Shown: in pieces, positions 44,973 through 54,981 of the stretch
How the letters are laid out: each line of letters opens with the position of its first letter
How positions within the stretch are numbered: the first letter of the stretch is position 1
Source of the DNA: Amorphophallus konjac
Lineage: Eukaryota > Streptophyta > Magnoliopsida > Alismatales > Araceae
Direction of reading: 5' to 3'
NCBI GenBank assembly: GCA_022559845.1
Contig: CM040118.1
Span: 162,832,331-162,896,330, forward strand
Length of the DNA: 64,000 nt
Program-made: the position numbers and the translations under genes
Notes under the pieces: model-generated
What the model was told of the DNA's origin: nothing
The model's database searches: none
The model's input: only the letters and a program-made list of their open reading frames with translations

Positions 44973-45573
44973 AGGGATGAGCGTGAGGATGATATCGAGA
45001 GTTGGCGAGTAAGTGGACCCGCCTCCTCTCTATGATCGTGATGTTTGTGGCAGCTCATGTAGACTTATGAATGATTTGATTTTCTATTGCTTGTTTGTTT
45101 TCTTGTGCGTTCCTTCTTCCCTACGCTTCTTCTCCTTTGCACTATTCCCATGTGATGCGTCTGGCGACATCCTGCCCCTAGACGGAGGATGGCATCTTGC
45201 TGCGACCATTTTCCACGGGAATCTACCGTCGAAGTCAATAATGACGGCCCTAGTGCCTTCTCCCGGATGTTGCGTCAAATTTTGCGGACGTCCTTCAAAA
45301 CATGATAGGGTATCCCTAGACAACATAGGGTGCTAGTCGTCATATTCTTCGTCCAATCAATCACCCTGTGCGAGCGGTGAAGTGACACACGGGACCGCAT
45401 GGTAGGTGCCTCATCACGAGGGCTATTATTAAAGGTGATGGAGGCAATCTTGGCCTGCACTCCTTCCATTTCTATAAATTCTTGTCCCTTTTATCCTTCT
45501 AGGTATATCGAGAGCTAACTCGAGGAGCGCAAGTTCTCACGGGAGAGGAGGAGTTCAAAATTCTGAGAGTTGG
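44973..45573 (+). other. Intergenic or intronic sequence between the two antisense genes
   Basis: GATATCGAGAGTTGGCGAG with a following TAAGTGG donor-like site (about 44993) and TATATCGAGAGCTAACTCGAGG after a CTTCTAG acceptor-like site (about 45501) resemble each other, which hints at duplicated exon ends. No further coding region is supported. Confidence 0.3.
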
Positions 45574-45684
45574 ATGAAGGGCGAATCTTCCCACTCCTCG
45601 AAGAGAAGCAGGTCCAGTGGTAGTAGTTCCCGGAGGCTTTCAGACCTCGAAGGGCACTTCAGCGAAAGGGCCCAATCACAACTC

Positions 45685-45770
45685 GTAAGCCAAGTTTTCC
45701 TGCCCTTTTTTCCATTCTTTTTTCTTCCTTTCTTTCTGACCAAACCTTTCTCCATTTCTTGTATGCGTAG
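45685..45770 (+). other. Intron 1 of the antisense PMD gene
   Basis: Donor CTC-GTAAGCC, a long pyrimidine-rich tract, acceptor TGCGTAG-AG. 86 bases, phase 0. Reading continues from AQSQL into SVMKSQISW. Confidence 0.75.
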
Positions 45771-46479
45771 AGTGTGATGAAATCACAGATCTCATGGGAG
45801 TTGGTAGTGGCAGCATACCGAGGTCTTCCAGATTTTCAGAAGGCCAGGCTAGACGTGATGGGTTTTGACACCTTTCTTCGGATCGAGCCTATCCAGCTCG
45901 ACTTGGTCCTGATCCAAGCCTTGTGTGAGATGGGACCCAGTGAGTCGGGCATTCCTGATATCCTGGGGGCACATGGTGCCCAGCCTGGAAGATGTGGTCC
46001 GAATTACGAGTCTCAAGGTGGATGGCGAGGCAGTGACCGGAGTCACTTACGCAGACTACCGAGAAGGTGCCCAGAAGCTACTGGGTTTGGACCTAGACGG
46101 TCGGATAAACAGGTCGGTAGCTAGGGCGTCTCTCATGGATGCATTAGGGCTCGCCGACACTCGTCGGCGGGACGACGAATCCTCAGAAGAATTCATGGAA
46201 AGGATGGAAATAGGATGCCGTGCCGTGTACTGCACAGATTTCGGCAACTGGGAAAGATGCAACATAGATTTGAGAAGATTTCTCCTCTTCTTTTTGGGGA
46301 GATTGGTACTGAGCTCGAAAGGGGATGGTATCCAATGTCGCTTCCTGGAGCTGCTGTCAGACCTTGAAAGAGTAGGATACTATGCCTGGGGAGCTGCCAT
46401 GCTGGCGCACTTATTTGCGGGTCTATTCCAAGAAGCGGACCGTGAGATGACTGTGAGTGGTTTCACACCATTCATCCAG

Positions 46480-46527
46480 GTATTTTTGATTTTGCTTGTT
46501 TTGTATTTTTTTTTATGTTTTTACAAG
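46480..46527 (+). other. Intron 2 of the antisense PMD gene (very short)
   Basis: CAG-GTATTT...TTTACAAG-GT, 48 bases and T-rich. If unspliced it would add 16 very hydrophobic residues within the PMD. The length is below most plant introns, so splicing is likely but unproven. Confidence 0.5.
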
Positions 46528-48070
46528 GTACTGAGGACCTGCGTCGAGCAGCTGTGGAGCTATTATTACCTCCCCATAGGGAGAGCTCGGCATTGGCGAC
46601 CCGCGATGGTGCCGTAGCCAGGCGGTGGGAACTCATCATGAGTGCGGCACCCCTAACCTACCAACTGATGGTGCTAAGGCGGGAGCTACAGGAGTTCCCT
46701 GCAGTGATGGTAAACTGGAGACCCTACTCTGACATGGTCGATGCCGACCAGCCGTGGGTTCTAGCAAGTCGTGCCCGGTTCGGACGGGAATTGTGGATGC
46801 ACTGCCTGAATGAAATCGAGCCGCTTCGGCTACGATTGGTTATGAGGACTTTAGGACTGGCTCAAGAATGGGTGGATTCAGCTGCGCCACCTCGTGTCGG
46901 GAGAAAGACGCGAGGACCGGCGACCTGCATTGACTGGCGCGTGCGATTCCCAGAACAGTATGAGGACTGGCAACGGGGTGGCACGATTGTAGAATCACAT
47001 GCGCGGGATAGCGAGGACTACTTGCGTCTATATAGGACAAAGTACGCAGAGCGGCTCCAACCCCGGGGACTTGTGGAGGTAGGTTTCCCCTTTCTCTTTT
47101 CTTCTTTCTCCCTTTTTGGTTTTCTGGTGGAAATGCTGACTCGTATGGCTGCAGGATATCCGCGATACGATGATAGCGACTTTACGAACTCGCTTGGCAG
47201 AGATGGAGCAACGGTTGGGCAATGCCCACGGAGCTACGAGCGCCTTGGTAGGTGTACAGTATGTTCCTAATTAAAACCCTAGATTCCAGATGTTGGCTGC
47301 TAATTGACGCGGTCGTAGCATGCCCAGATTGGCGCGGCTTCCCCAGCGATGGGAGTAGGTGGTGCCTCTTCCAGCTTGTGGATTCCCACCTCAGAACTTG
47401 ACTTGTTTCATGAGCAACTTGCTCATGTCACACATCGTGCTGCGGAGGCAGAATGGATGCTCCGTATACAGGTAAAAGTTTCAGTGTTGAGTTCTCTTTG
47501 TTTTACGCCTTATTGCGTATCTGAGATGGTACACTCGGCAGGAAGAGGAGACGGAAGAAGCGCTTGCCATGGCTGCGCAGAAGGAGGCTAGGATAGCAGA
47601 ACTGGAGAGGGAACTGCGGCATCATCCTGATGACGACTCCTCTAGGGATGCCGTGGAACTGAGGATCACTCTCCAGTTGGAGAGGGAAGACCGCGAGAGA
47701 GAACGGGCATAGAGAGAAAGAGACGCAGAGAGAGAAAGAGCCAACAGATTGACTGAAAGGGAGGAACGAAGGGCCATGGAGGCCCAACTATTCGAACTCC
47801 GAATCAGCCTTGGTCTTGCTGAACAGTGGTTGAGAGATGATGAGGAGCGCTACCGAAGAGCACGAGAGCGCGACTTTCGTGTTGGTAGCTTCTCTGCTGC
47901 TTCCGTGGATCAACGCCGGGATGTGGGAATAGGAAGGGGAGTACAGAGCGGTAGAAGTACCGCTTTTCGTAGTTGGGTAGCACCTTTAAGAGCGTTTTGC
48001 CCGGAGAGTAGTGGGACAAGTAATGCGGAGAGAGAGGGCGGAACTTGATGTAATTTTTTTAGTTTTTTGG

Positions 48071-48076
48071 AATAAA
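48071..48076 (+). promoter_or_regulatory. Putative polyadenylation signal of the antisense PMD gene
   Basis: AATAAA lies 23 bases after the stop codon, in TTTTTTGGAATAAAATACA. A near copy (TTTTTTTGAATAAAATACA) lies at 49542-49560. Confidence 0.5.
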
Positions 48077-49818
48077 ATACAAGGTTCGGTTTGTTTGGTT
48101 TTCACCTTTGCTTCTGTTGCCTGAATCCCTGCATACATCACTGAAACAAACAAATCAGAATTTCTGTTCTGACTTGGCCCCTTGCTCAATAAGCAAATGG
48201 TCACTGTGACTGTCCTTGATAACTGGTCAAGGGGCCAAGCCTTTATTTAAGGAAGGCGAGAGAAAGATGTAGTGATGATAAATGCGACAGGCAAGCATAC
48301 GAATGCAAGCGGTATTAAAAGTGAGATGATGCACGCAAATGTAATCATGCAAAATTGATTTGTTTTCTTTTTTATATTTGGCATTTTTTTATTTTATCAT
48401 AAAAAAGATTTTTTTGTTTGCAAATATGTACATTTTTTCTTTTTCCCTTTTTTGTTGTTTTTATCATTTCAATTTTTTTGTTGCTAACGCCCGGTAAGCA
48501 CCCACATGGCACCTAACCTACGTGAGAACAGGGATTTCTTACTAACCTCCCAGGTATCCTAAGTGCACATCTAGGTTGATTTGGGCCTCTAGACCTTTCG
48601 AATGATGATCCCGCCGGCTAAGACTTACCCTGATGACAATACCGTCATGCCATGCTTAGGCTCCCAGTCGCTTTCGACCACAGGGATTCACCCGAAAGAT
48701 GTTTGAGGTAAATGATTTGCCCGACCCGGGTCTGTTTCCTCACAACTCTAGATGGTATATGATGGAACACCCTGGAACCCTAACGACCAACCGCGCGACG
48801 CTGACCCAGAATCAGACGCCGTCGCACCCATAGGTGACGCGCTTGCATTGGCCTAAGCCCAAGGTTAAGCAAGAAGACATCAAGGTGGTAAACAGGGGTC
48901 TTGACCAGCCAGAAACACGGAGACTCCTTCGCAGCGATAGCTTTTACTTTTCAAAGTAGGCAACCAAATGTGTATATTAAAATAAGGTCGCAGACCCTGG
49001 GCAATTTTTACCCTTCAGAAACTCCATCGAACCTTCATCTTTAGAGGGAGAAGGAAGAGTGTAGGGGATAAACCTCCTGAGAGGACCGACAAAGTCGTTA
49101 ACCCGGCGAGCGAATAAAGGCCCATTAACTCTTTCCCTTCGGACAACTTCGGACCAAATCTCGAGCATTTACATTCCACGGCTCCTTTTGTGGATTCATA
49201 CTTTTATTTTGAGGGGTTCCGTTTATCGTAACAGGCACGGTCACGACCAGGCTTTTCTCTTGATTTTAATTTTGTATTTCTTTTTGTGAGGGAGATATAG
49301 TCGTTTGACGTTTGTGGGCTCCCTTTTCGTATGCCTGCGGGGACACTGCCCTCTTCTCGTGCTCTGATCGATGCTCGAGGAAATGGATCCTACACTTGCT
49401 TTTGGGGTTCAAGTTTTGGTTTCTCATGCTCAGCGTTTTAAGGGCGCCGACTGTCTCATTTGGTCGAAGAGAAGAGAATAAAGATTACAGCTTCCAGAGA
49501 TCTTCTGGGTGGATTCCCACCGTAGGCGATGCTACCAAGTTTTTTTTGAATAAAATACATAAGTGAGCACATGTTAGCTTCCTTCGAGCGAGCATAGGCC
49601 GACGTGGCCAGACATGGATCTTCCACGGTTCTGGCAAACCAAGACCCGGTGCCTACCAAGCCTTAATGGGCCCTATCCTATCATGAAGGTTAGATGCAGT
49701 GACTTGACTACATGGTGACCACCAGACATTGGCATTTTGAATTTTCCATATTTTTAGTGGTTTTCAATATTTCTTTGTTTTTGACGTTTTTTATCTTTTC
49801 ATCATTTTTTGTTTTGTG
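48077..49818. other. 3' untranslated region of Y between integrase and the antisense gene
   Basis: No supported gene on either strand. It contains a T-rich tract (48361-48480), unassigned GC-neutral sequence and a second AATAAA (49549-49554). The region separates the converging ends of pol (minus) and the antisense gene (plus). Confidence 0.4.
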
Positions 49819-52422
49819 CTAAGGGTAGTATTTCTTAAGATAAAGCCCATTCCAAGGGTGGGATAACTCGGTCCCTTCGGCGTTGACTAGCTTGTAGGCG
49901 TTGCCAGGGTATACGGCTTGAATTACAAATGGTCCTTCCCAATTGGGTTGGAGCTTAGAACGCGGCCCTCCAGGTTTGACAAAAATTCTTTTTACGACCA
50001 TCTCACCGACTTTAAATTTTCTCTCAACGACTTTCTTTTGGTAAAAGCGAGCGAGTCTATTTTGATACACACGCGCGTGTTCGGCAGCGGCCAGCCGCTT
50101 CTCATCCAAGAGTTCCAATTGGGCGAGGAGTGAATTACGACGATCGTCGAGGGGAAATTCCTCGTCCAATTGTACCCTGAGAGAAGGGATCAGAGTTTCG
50201 TACGAGACTACCGCTTCCATACCATAAGTAAGGGCAAATGGAGTCTGCCCGGTGGGGGTACGGATTGAAGTGCGATAGGCCCATAGGGCTTCGATAAGTT
50301 TTTCTGGCCAGTCTGAAAACTTACTAGACTCACAGGTTTTTTTGATGATTTTGAGCACTGTTTTATTGGTGGCCTCCGATTGGCCGTTACCTTGTGGGTA
50401 ATAAGGCGATGAATGATGCAATGCAATTGCGTACCTTTTGCAGAGGTCCTGAGAAATGAACTGTGGCCCATTGTCGGTGACGATTGTGCTCGGGACGCCG
50501 AACCTGGCAAGGATGTTCTTCGTGATGAACTTGCAGACTGTCGATGCCTTGATTTCCGCATAAGCTTCGGCTTCGGCCCATTTGGTGAAGTATTCCGTCG
50601 CAGTAAGGATGAATGATTTCTGCTTAGTGAGGGAATTGGGATCACCTAGGGGACCGATGATGTCGAATGCCCACATGGAGAAAGGCCATGGGGAGGAGAT
50701 TGGATGAAGTGAGGAAGATGGTGAATGGATTTTATCGGCGTGAAGTTGACACTTGACGCACCTACGAACATAGACGGCACAATCCTCCTCCAAAGTGGGC
50801 CAGTAAAAGCCTTGCCTAATGATCTTCTTGGCGAGCATCTGACAGTTCACATGGCCACCGCACACACCCGAGTGTGTCTCCTCTACACATTTCCAGACCT
50901 CATCGTCATCAAGACATCTCAACAGAATGCCAGTAAGGCTCCTTCTATAGAGTAGACCCCCAACCAATGTGTATTTCTGAGCCACTCTCCTTATGGCCTT
51001 CTTATCTTCTGTGGTGGCTCCTTCGGGATAAGACTGATCTTTGCAATATTTGACGATCTCGTAGAACCATGGTTTCTCCTCGTCGGTCAGCTCTTCTTCT
51101 GCCTCTGCCAACATGATTTCCCTCTTCTCACGGATTTCTTCCTGTAGGATCTTCTTTGCTATCATGTCTTTGATGTTCACGTAGGAAGCGTCATCAATTG
51201 CAGGTGCGTGAAGTTTGTAGATGGAAATGGACTTAAACCATCTCCCTAGAGGGAACCTTATGGCCGAAGCCAACGAGGCAAGGGCATCAGCGAGGATATT
51301 CTGATGACGAGGGACATGAACAAAGATCAATTTGGTGAACAGTTTGGCAAATGCAGCAGTGAGTTCTTGGTATGGTTTGAGCTTAGGATCGCGAGTGCGA
51401 TACTTAGTGAGCACCTGGCGAAGAATGAGTTGACTGTCACCCACGACTCGCAATTCGGTGACACGAAGAGAATGAGCGAGTCCCAAGCCAGCTAGAAGAG
51501 CTTCATATTCGGCTATATTATTGGTGACTGAGAATTTGAGTTGGTACGCTAGTGGGAATGTGAGGCCTTCAGGCGACAGGAGGGCAACGCCGATTCCTTT
51601 CCCTTGAGAATTCAGAGCTCCATCGAAATATAACGTCCACATGTAATCATCTGATTGGTTGATGGATATTAGTTCCTCATCTGGAAACTCTGATTGGACA
51701 GGATCAAACTTGGGAAGAGGATGGTAAGCGAGATGCTCGGCTATGGCATAACCTTTAATTGCCTTTTGCTGGATATAAGTGATGTCAAACTGAGAGAGAA
51801 AACTTTGCCAGCGTGCTAGCCAGTTCGTCAGGATGGATTTCTCCAGAAGGAACTTGATGGGATTCATGCGAGCAATCAAATGGACCTCATGAGCCAAGAA
51901 GTAGTGTTTCAATTTCTGCACTACCCAAACGAGGGCAGCACATGTTTTCTCCATGATTGTGTACTTCTGCTCACAGGAGTTGAGGAGTTTGGAGAGGTAG
52001 TAGGTTGCCCGTTCCTTACCTTCTTCATCAGCTTGTGCGAGGACGGCTCCCACAGAGTCATCCAAGACTGAGATGTAGAGGATCAGATGTCTCTCCGGTT
52101 TGGGTGGGATGAGTACGGGCGGACTAGCCAAATATTCCTTTAACCCTTCAAAAGCTTTCTGACACTTAGAATCCCAGTGGAATTGTACCCCCGGCTTGGT
52201 CAACTCGTAGAAAGGTCTACACCTTTGTGAGTGCTGAGACACAAACCGACGGATGAACCGCAGCCTCCCAATTAGACCTCGAACTTCTCTTAAATTTCTA
52301 GGGGGCGGCATATCCCTGATGGCTTTGGCTTTGTTGGGATCTATTTCAATCCCTCTTTTGCTCACAATAAAACCCAGTAATTTATCTGATGACACACCAA
52401 ACACACATTTTTTCGGGTTCAT
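49819..52422 (-). CDS. pol: Pol C-terminal part: RT thumb, RNase H, archaeal-type RNase H, integrase (Tat lineage)
   Basis: 867 codons. Residues 1-105 are the RT thumb/connection (NPKKCVFGVSSDKLLGF). 112-235 are the gypsy RNase H, whose first catalytic Asp appears replaced (YISVLDDSVGAVLAQ). 262-385 are a second RNase H with YFDGA (D267), EYEALLAG (E305), VVGDSQL (D329) and LADALA (D379), all intact. 515-560 are the integrase zinc finger H517, H524, C555, C558. The core has D587, D650 and E683. The C-terminus has NWEGPFVIQAVYPGNAYKL and ends LKKYYP. There is no chromodomain. It copies genomic RNA and inserts the cDNA. The ATG at 52422 is internal: the frame continues upstream into the RT palm through a single TAA, so this is one broken polyprotein. 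Confidence 0.95.
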   Translation of the reverse strand: MNPKKCVFGVSSDKLLGFIVSKRGIEIDPNKAKAIRDMPPPRNLREVRGLIGRLRFIRRFVSQHSQRCRPFYELTKPGVQFHWDSKCQKAFEGLKEYLASPPVLIPPKPERHLILYISVLDDSVGAVLAQADEEGKERATYYLSKLLNSCEQKYTIMEKTCAALVWVVQKLKHYFLAHEVHLIARMNPIKFLLEKSILTNWLARWQSFLSQFDITYIQQKAIKGYAIAEHLAYHPLPKFDPVQSEFPDEELISINQSDDYMWTLYFDGALNSQGKGIGVALLSPEGLTFPLAYQLKFSVTNNIAEYEALLAGLGLAHSLRVTELRVVGDSQLILRQVLTKYRTRDPKLKPYQELTAAFAKLFTKLIFVHVPRHQNILADALASLASAIRFPLGRWFKSISIYKLHAPAIDDASYVNIKDMIAKKILQEEIREKREIMLAEAEEELTDEEKPWFYEIVKYCKDQSYPEGATTEDKKAIRRVAQKYTLVGGLLYRRSLTGILLRCLDDDEVWKCVEETHSGVCGGHVNCQMLAKKIIRQGFYWPTLEEDCAVYVRRCVKCQLHADKIHSPSSSLHPISSPWPFSMWAFDIIGPLGDPNSLTKQKSFILTATEYFTKWAEAEAYAEIKASTVCKFITKNILARFGVPSTIVTDNGPQFISQDLCKRYAIALHHSSPYYPQGNGQSEATNKTVLKIIKKTCESSKFSDWPEKLIEALWAYRTSIRTPTGQTPFALTYGMEAVVSYETLIPSLRVQLDEEFPLDDRRNSLLAQLELLDEKRLAAAEHARVYQNRLARFYQKKVVERKFKVGEMVVKRIFVKPGGPRSKLQPNWEGPFVIQAVYPGNAYKLVNAEGTELSHPWNGLYLKKYYP

Positions 52423-52446
52423 TTTCAGTTGGAACTCCCTTGATCT

Positions 52447-52449
52447 TTA
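52447..52449 (-). other. In-frame TAA within reverse transcriptase
   Basis: The minus strand reads AAGGTGTTG-TAA-AGATCAAGG. Eight in-frame codons separate it from the ATG at 52422, and RT homology continues across without a gap (LAKVL, stop, RSREFQLKMNPKK). A CAA or CAG to TAA/TAG-type nonsense change is the simplest explanation. Confidence 0.85.
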
Positions 52450-53343
52450 CAACACCTTAGCTAAAACCCTTGGATGTTCTTCCCTGGTTCTTGATTTCAC
52501 CAATAAATCATCCACGTACACCTCCAGATATATGTGCATCATGTCATGAAATATGGCCATCATGGCTCTTTGGTAAGTAGCTCCAGCATTCTTTAATCCA
52601 AATGGCATGACCACGTAACAGTATGTCCCCCATGGCGTAGTGAATGACGTTTTCTCCTGGTCATCTTCTGCCAACCGAATTTGATTATACCCCGAAAATC
52701 CATCCATGAATGAAAGGGTCTCATAACCTGCGGTGTTATCAACTAACACATCAATGTGAGGCAAGGGGAAATCGTCCTTTGGACACGCGCGGTTAAGGTC
52801 TCGGAAGTCGATGCAAATCCTGACTTTGCCATCCTTCTTCATGACTGGGACAATATTTGCCACCCATTGGGGATAGATGACAACTCTAATGAACCTGGCT
52901 TTGTGGATCTTGTCGACCTCTTCTTTCATTTTTAGAGCCATTTGAGGGTGGAAACGTCTTAACCTTTGTTTTACCGAGACGGCCCCTGGTTTTAAAGTTA
53001 AGCGGTGTTCGACCAGGGTGGGATCCAGCCCCGGCATGTCCTCGTAGCTCCATGCAAACGTGTCCTTATACTTTTTAAGAACTTGGACCAATGCCTCTTC
53101 TTCAGAGGGTGGCAGATTATCACTTATGAGGATGATCCTAGGGTCTTCCTCAGTTCCCAAGTTCACTTCCTTGGTGGACTCTTCTACCGCGGCTGACGGC
53201 CCGTCGAATCTCCTTACTCCACTAGAATATGCGGCAGCCGCATCCTCATATTCTTCACCCTCATCTTCACTTGGGTATTCCTCATCTGTGATCTCATAAA
53301 CTCCATACCCTTCATCAATTGCACAGTTATCCTCGCATTCCAT
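52447..53343 (-). CDS. pol: Reverse transcriptase fingers and palm
   Basis: 298 codons before the TAA. An acidic N-terminal part (1-75) is followed by a linker LKKYKDTFAWSYEDMPGLDP (89-108), as in Tat pol. RT blocks follow: RICIDFRDLNRACPKDDFPL (175-194), SFMDGFSGYNQI (211-222), KTSFTTPWGTYCYVVMPFGL (231-250), KNAGATYQRAM (251-261) and the catalytic YVDD at 276-279. All key residues are present. RNase H and integrase follow in the same frame after the stop. Where the native protein begins is unclear, because a junction with the upstream protease region is expected. Confidence 0.95.
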   Translation of the reverse strand: MECEDNCAIDEGYGVYEITDEEYPSEDEGEEYEDAAAAYSSGVRRFDGPSAAVEESTKEVNLGTEEDPRIILISDNLPPSEEEALVQVLKKYKDTFAWSYEDMPGLDPTLVEHRLTLKPGAVSVKQRLRRFHPQMALKMKEEVDKIHKARFIRVVIYPQWVANIVPVMKKDGKVRICIDFRDLNRACPKDDFPLPHIDVLVDNTAGYETLSFMDGFSGYNQIRLAEDDQEKTSFTTPWGTYCYVVMPFGLKNAGATYQRAMMAIFHDMMHIYLEVYVDDLLVKSRTREEHPRVLAKVL

Positions 53344-53877
53344 TTCTGGTCATGGATGGGATCTTCTAATAACTGAGGGATGGCAAGGAGGGCCTGACAC
53401 CTAACGGCTAAATCTAGAAGGAACCGACGAGGGATCTGCCTACCCTTGGATTTCTTCCTAGGTACTACCCTTGACCTAGACTGACTGACATTATTTACAG
53501 AAGGAGAGAAGGTTGAAGGGGATGGTGAAGAATGTACAGGGACAGGCCCCTCGAAGGAGGGGTGAAAAAGGTCGCTCATCAGACCTTGGACGGGTGGCTC
53601 GCGAAGTGAGACGCACCCATGTGAGATGTAGGAGGTTTCCTCAATAAAGATGTGTTGCTGGGGAGTTTGAAAATTGACGTTTTTTTTCATTTTCATTTTC
53701 ATTTTTGATGACAAAACAACGAAAAGAGATCGTAGGGGAGAGGAAGGTAGTTATGGCTAGAGGGTTGGGAGGCTCATGGAGCAGATCGTGATTGAAGACC
53801 TGACGTGGGTCGAGAAGTCCGCGCAGGTATGCGAGAAGAGAGGGGGACCTGGGGAGATCATCAGATAATCGTCTGGC
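53344..53877 (-). other. Interval between protease and RT, possible intron of Ogre type
   Basis: No single frame links the protease frame to the RT frame. Another minus-strand frame (53214-53714) is open across part of it and gives a Ser/Pro-rich peptide. Ogre elements have a spliced intron at this place, which makes an intron plausible here. I could not fix donor and acceptor sites. Simple decay by frameshifts is the alternative. Confidence 0.4.
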
Positions 53878-54981
53878 CTAGGGAGAAGACAGCAACGGTG
53901 GCTGTGATGAGTGAACGGAGAAGATGACGGCTGATAAACCGTCGATAGTGATGGTGACAGCGGATGAAGATCCGCCGATGACCAGGTCCTTCTGGTGAGG
54001 ACAAGGATAGCTTGGAACCTTGGCAACAATGGTGGTATTCTCTGGCATTCCGGAGGTCAACGACGGCCCCTCGAGCTGCGGAGGCGAGAACATCCTTCCT
54101 AGCGCAATAGAAACATCCGGTATATCGAACCATTTGTCCCATTCGCATTCTGGATCTTTGATCTTGCCTCTTTTGGTAACCCTGGAATATCTTTCAGCTG
54201 AATACACAACATGTAACCTCCCACGTGCTTCTAGCGGATAATCCCTCATCTGAATAACGGGCCCTTTATTGAAGTGGTTTGTTAGGGTCCATGTGAGGGG
54301 CTTCCAATCCACCTTGAATGGTCCTTTGAAACCCAGACCAAACCTGTGATTCGGCTTAACTTCTGTTGGCGGCTTCAGCCTACCTTGCAGTTGCGCGCCC
54401 AAACCCCTGCCCTGCTGATAGCCGATGTTCCTCATAATCTCCCAACCCTTGGAGTGAAAGGGGAGATGCGGTGTTGTTACCTTGACCAGCTCCTTGGGCG
54501 CTAGCGGAACGTGAGATACATCATGCACATCCAGCAGCGACAATATGGGCCGGTGAGACGGCCAAACGGAGGGTAGAGAGGTGTTGATAGCATCCACTGT
54601 GGGAAGGACAGGCGTACTTACCACCTTAATAATTCTTCCGTTGTAAGGAAACTTCAAGCATTGATGGTTGGTGGAAGGTACGGCATCTGCGGCTTCAATA
54701 TAAGGGCGACCCAGTATGGCCTTGAATGTAGGGTCCATGTGGAGAATATGGAATTCCGTGGAGACTGTCATAGGGCCTAGCCCTACTCTTAGAATGATCA
54801 TCCCCTGTGGTGGTCTTTTGCTATTGTCATAAGCTGTGACCGTGATCGAGGAAGGTCTGATCTGTTCCTCGTCAACCCCGCACATCCAAAGGGTGCTCAT
54901 GGAGATCACGTTTATGGATGCGCCTGTGTCTACAAGGCATGGGTTTACGGATACCTCATTAACTTTTATCGAGACACACAA
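53878..54981 (-). CDS. Aspartic protease with downstream G-patch-like segment
   Basis: 367 codons. The retropepsin signature CLVDTGASINVIS is at residues 15-27 (catalytic D18) and ILGRPYI at 89-95. About 80 residues later, 178-218 read SKGWEIMRNIGYQQGRGLGA, then a Gly/Pro-spaced part, then RFGLGFKGP. This fits the G-patch pattern of spaced glycines with a central GxGLG. The protease releases Gag and Pol proteins from the precursor. G-patches bind nucleic acid or helicases in other proteins, and a role here is inference. The frame starts at an internal codon: homology extends upstream (SSKYAL before CVSIKVNEV) in the same frame, while the preceding Gag frame ends in a different frame at 54966. 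The tail after about residue 300 may be read-through into an intron. Confidence 0.85.
   Translation of the reverse strand: MCVSIKVNEVSVNPCLVDTGASINVISMSTLWMCGVDEEQIRPSSITVTAYDNSKRPPQGMIILRVGLGPMTVSTEFHILHMDPTFKAILGRPYIEAADAVPSTNHQCLKFPYNGRIIKVVSTPVLPTVDAINTSLPSVWPSHRPILSLLDVHDVSHVPLAPKELVKVTTPHLPFHSKGWEIMRNIGYQQGRGLGAQLQGRLKPPTEVKPNHRFGLGFKGPFKVDWKPLTWTLTNHFNKGPVIQMRDYPLEARGRLHVVYSAERYSRVTKRGKIKDPECEWDKWFDIPDVSIALGRMFSPPQLEGPSLTSGMPENTTIVAKVPSYPCPHQKDLVIGGSSSAVTITIDGLSAVIFSVHSSQPPLLSSP

Larger units (their letters stand above)
45574..48048 (+). pseudogene. Antisense plant mobile domain (PMD) plus coiled-coil gene of element Y
   Basis: Six exons with five GT-AG introns, all phase 0: exons 45574-45684, 45771-46479, 46528-47078, 47155-47247, 47319-47471 and 47542-48048; about 700 codons. 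Exons 2-3 carry the PMD pattern: GFDTFLRIEPIQLDLVLIQA, then FLISWGHMVPSLEDV, then LKVDGEAVTG, and later VNWRPYSDMVDAD and ELWMHCLNEIEPLRLRLVMR. The last exons are a charged coiled coil ending in RYRRARERDFRVGSFSAASV. PMD proteins (MAIN/MAIL1 relatives) act in silencing and genome stability in plants, and PMDs also occur in transposons. Breaks: one-base frameshifts near 45927 and 46605, and TAG at 47710-47712. The gene runs opposite to Gag-Pol. The start ATG is the first in frame and an earlier exon is possible. Confidence 0.8.

Noticed and set aside
45574..48048. PMD gene as an independent host gene that happens to lie in the window
   Set aside because: It lies strictly between the Y integrase and PPT, inside one TSD-bounded element, with a second related unit beside it. 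It is therefore element cargo unless copies elsewhere show otherwise.
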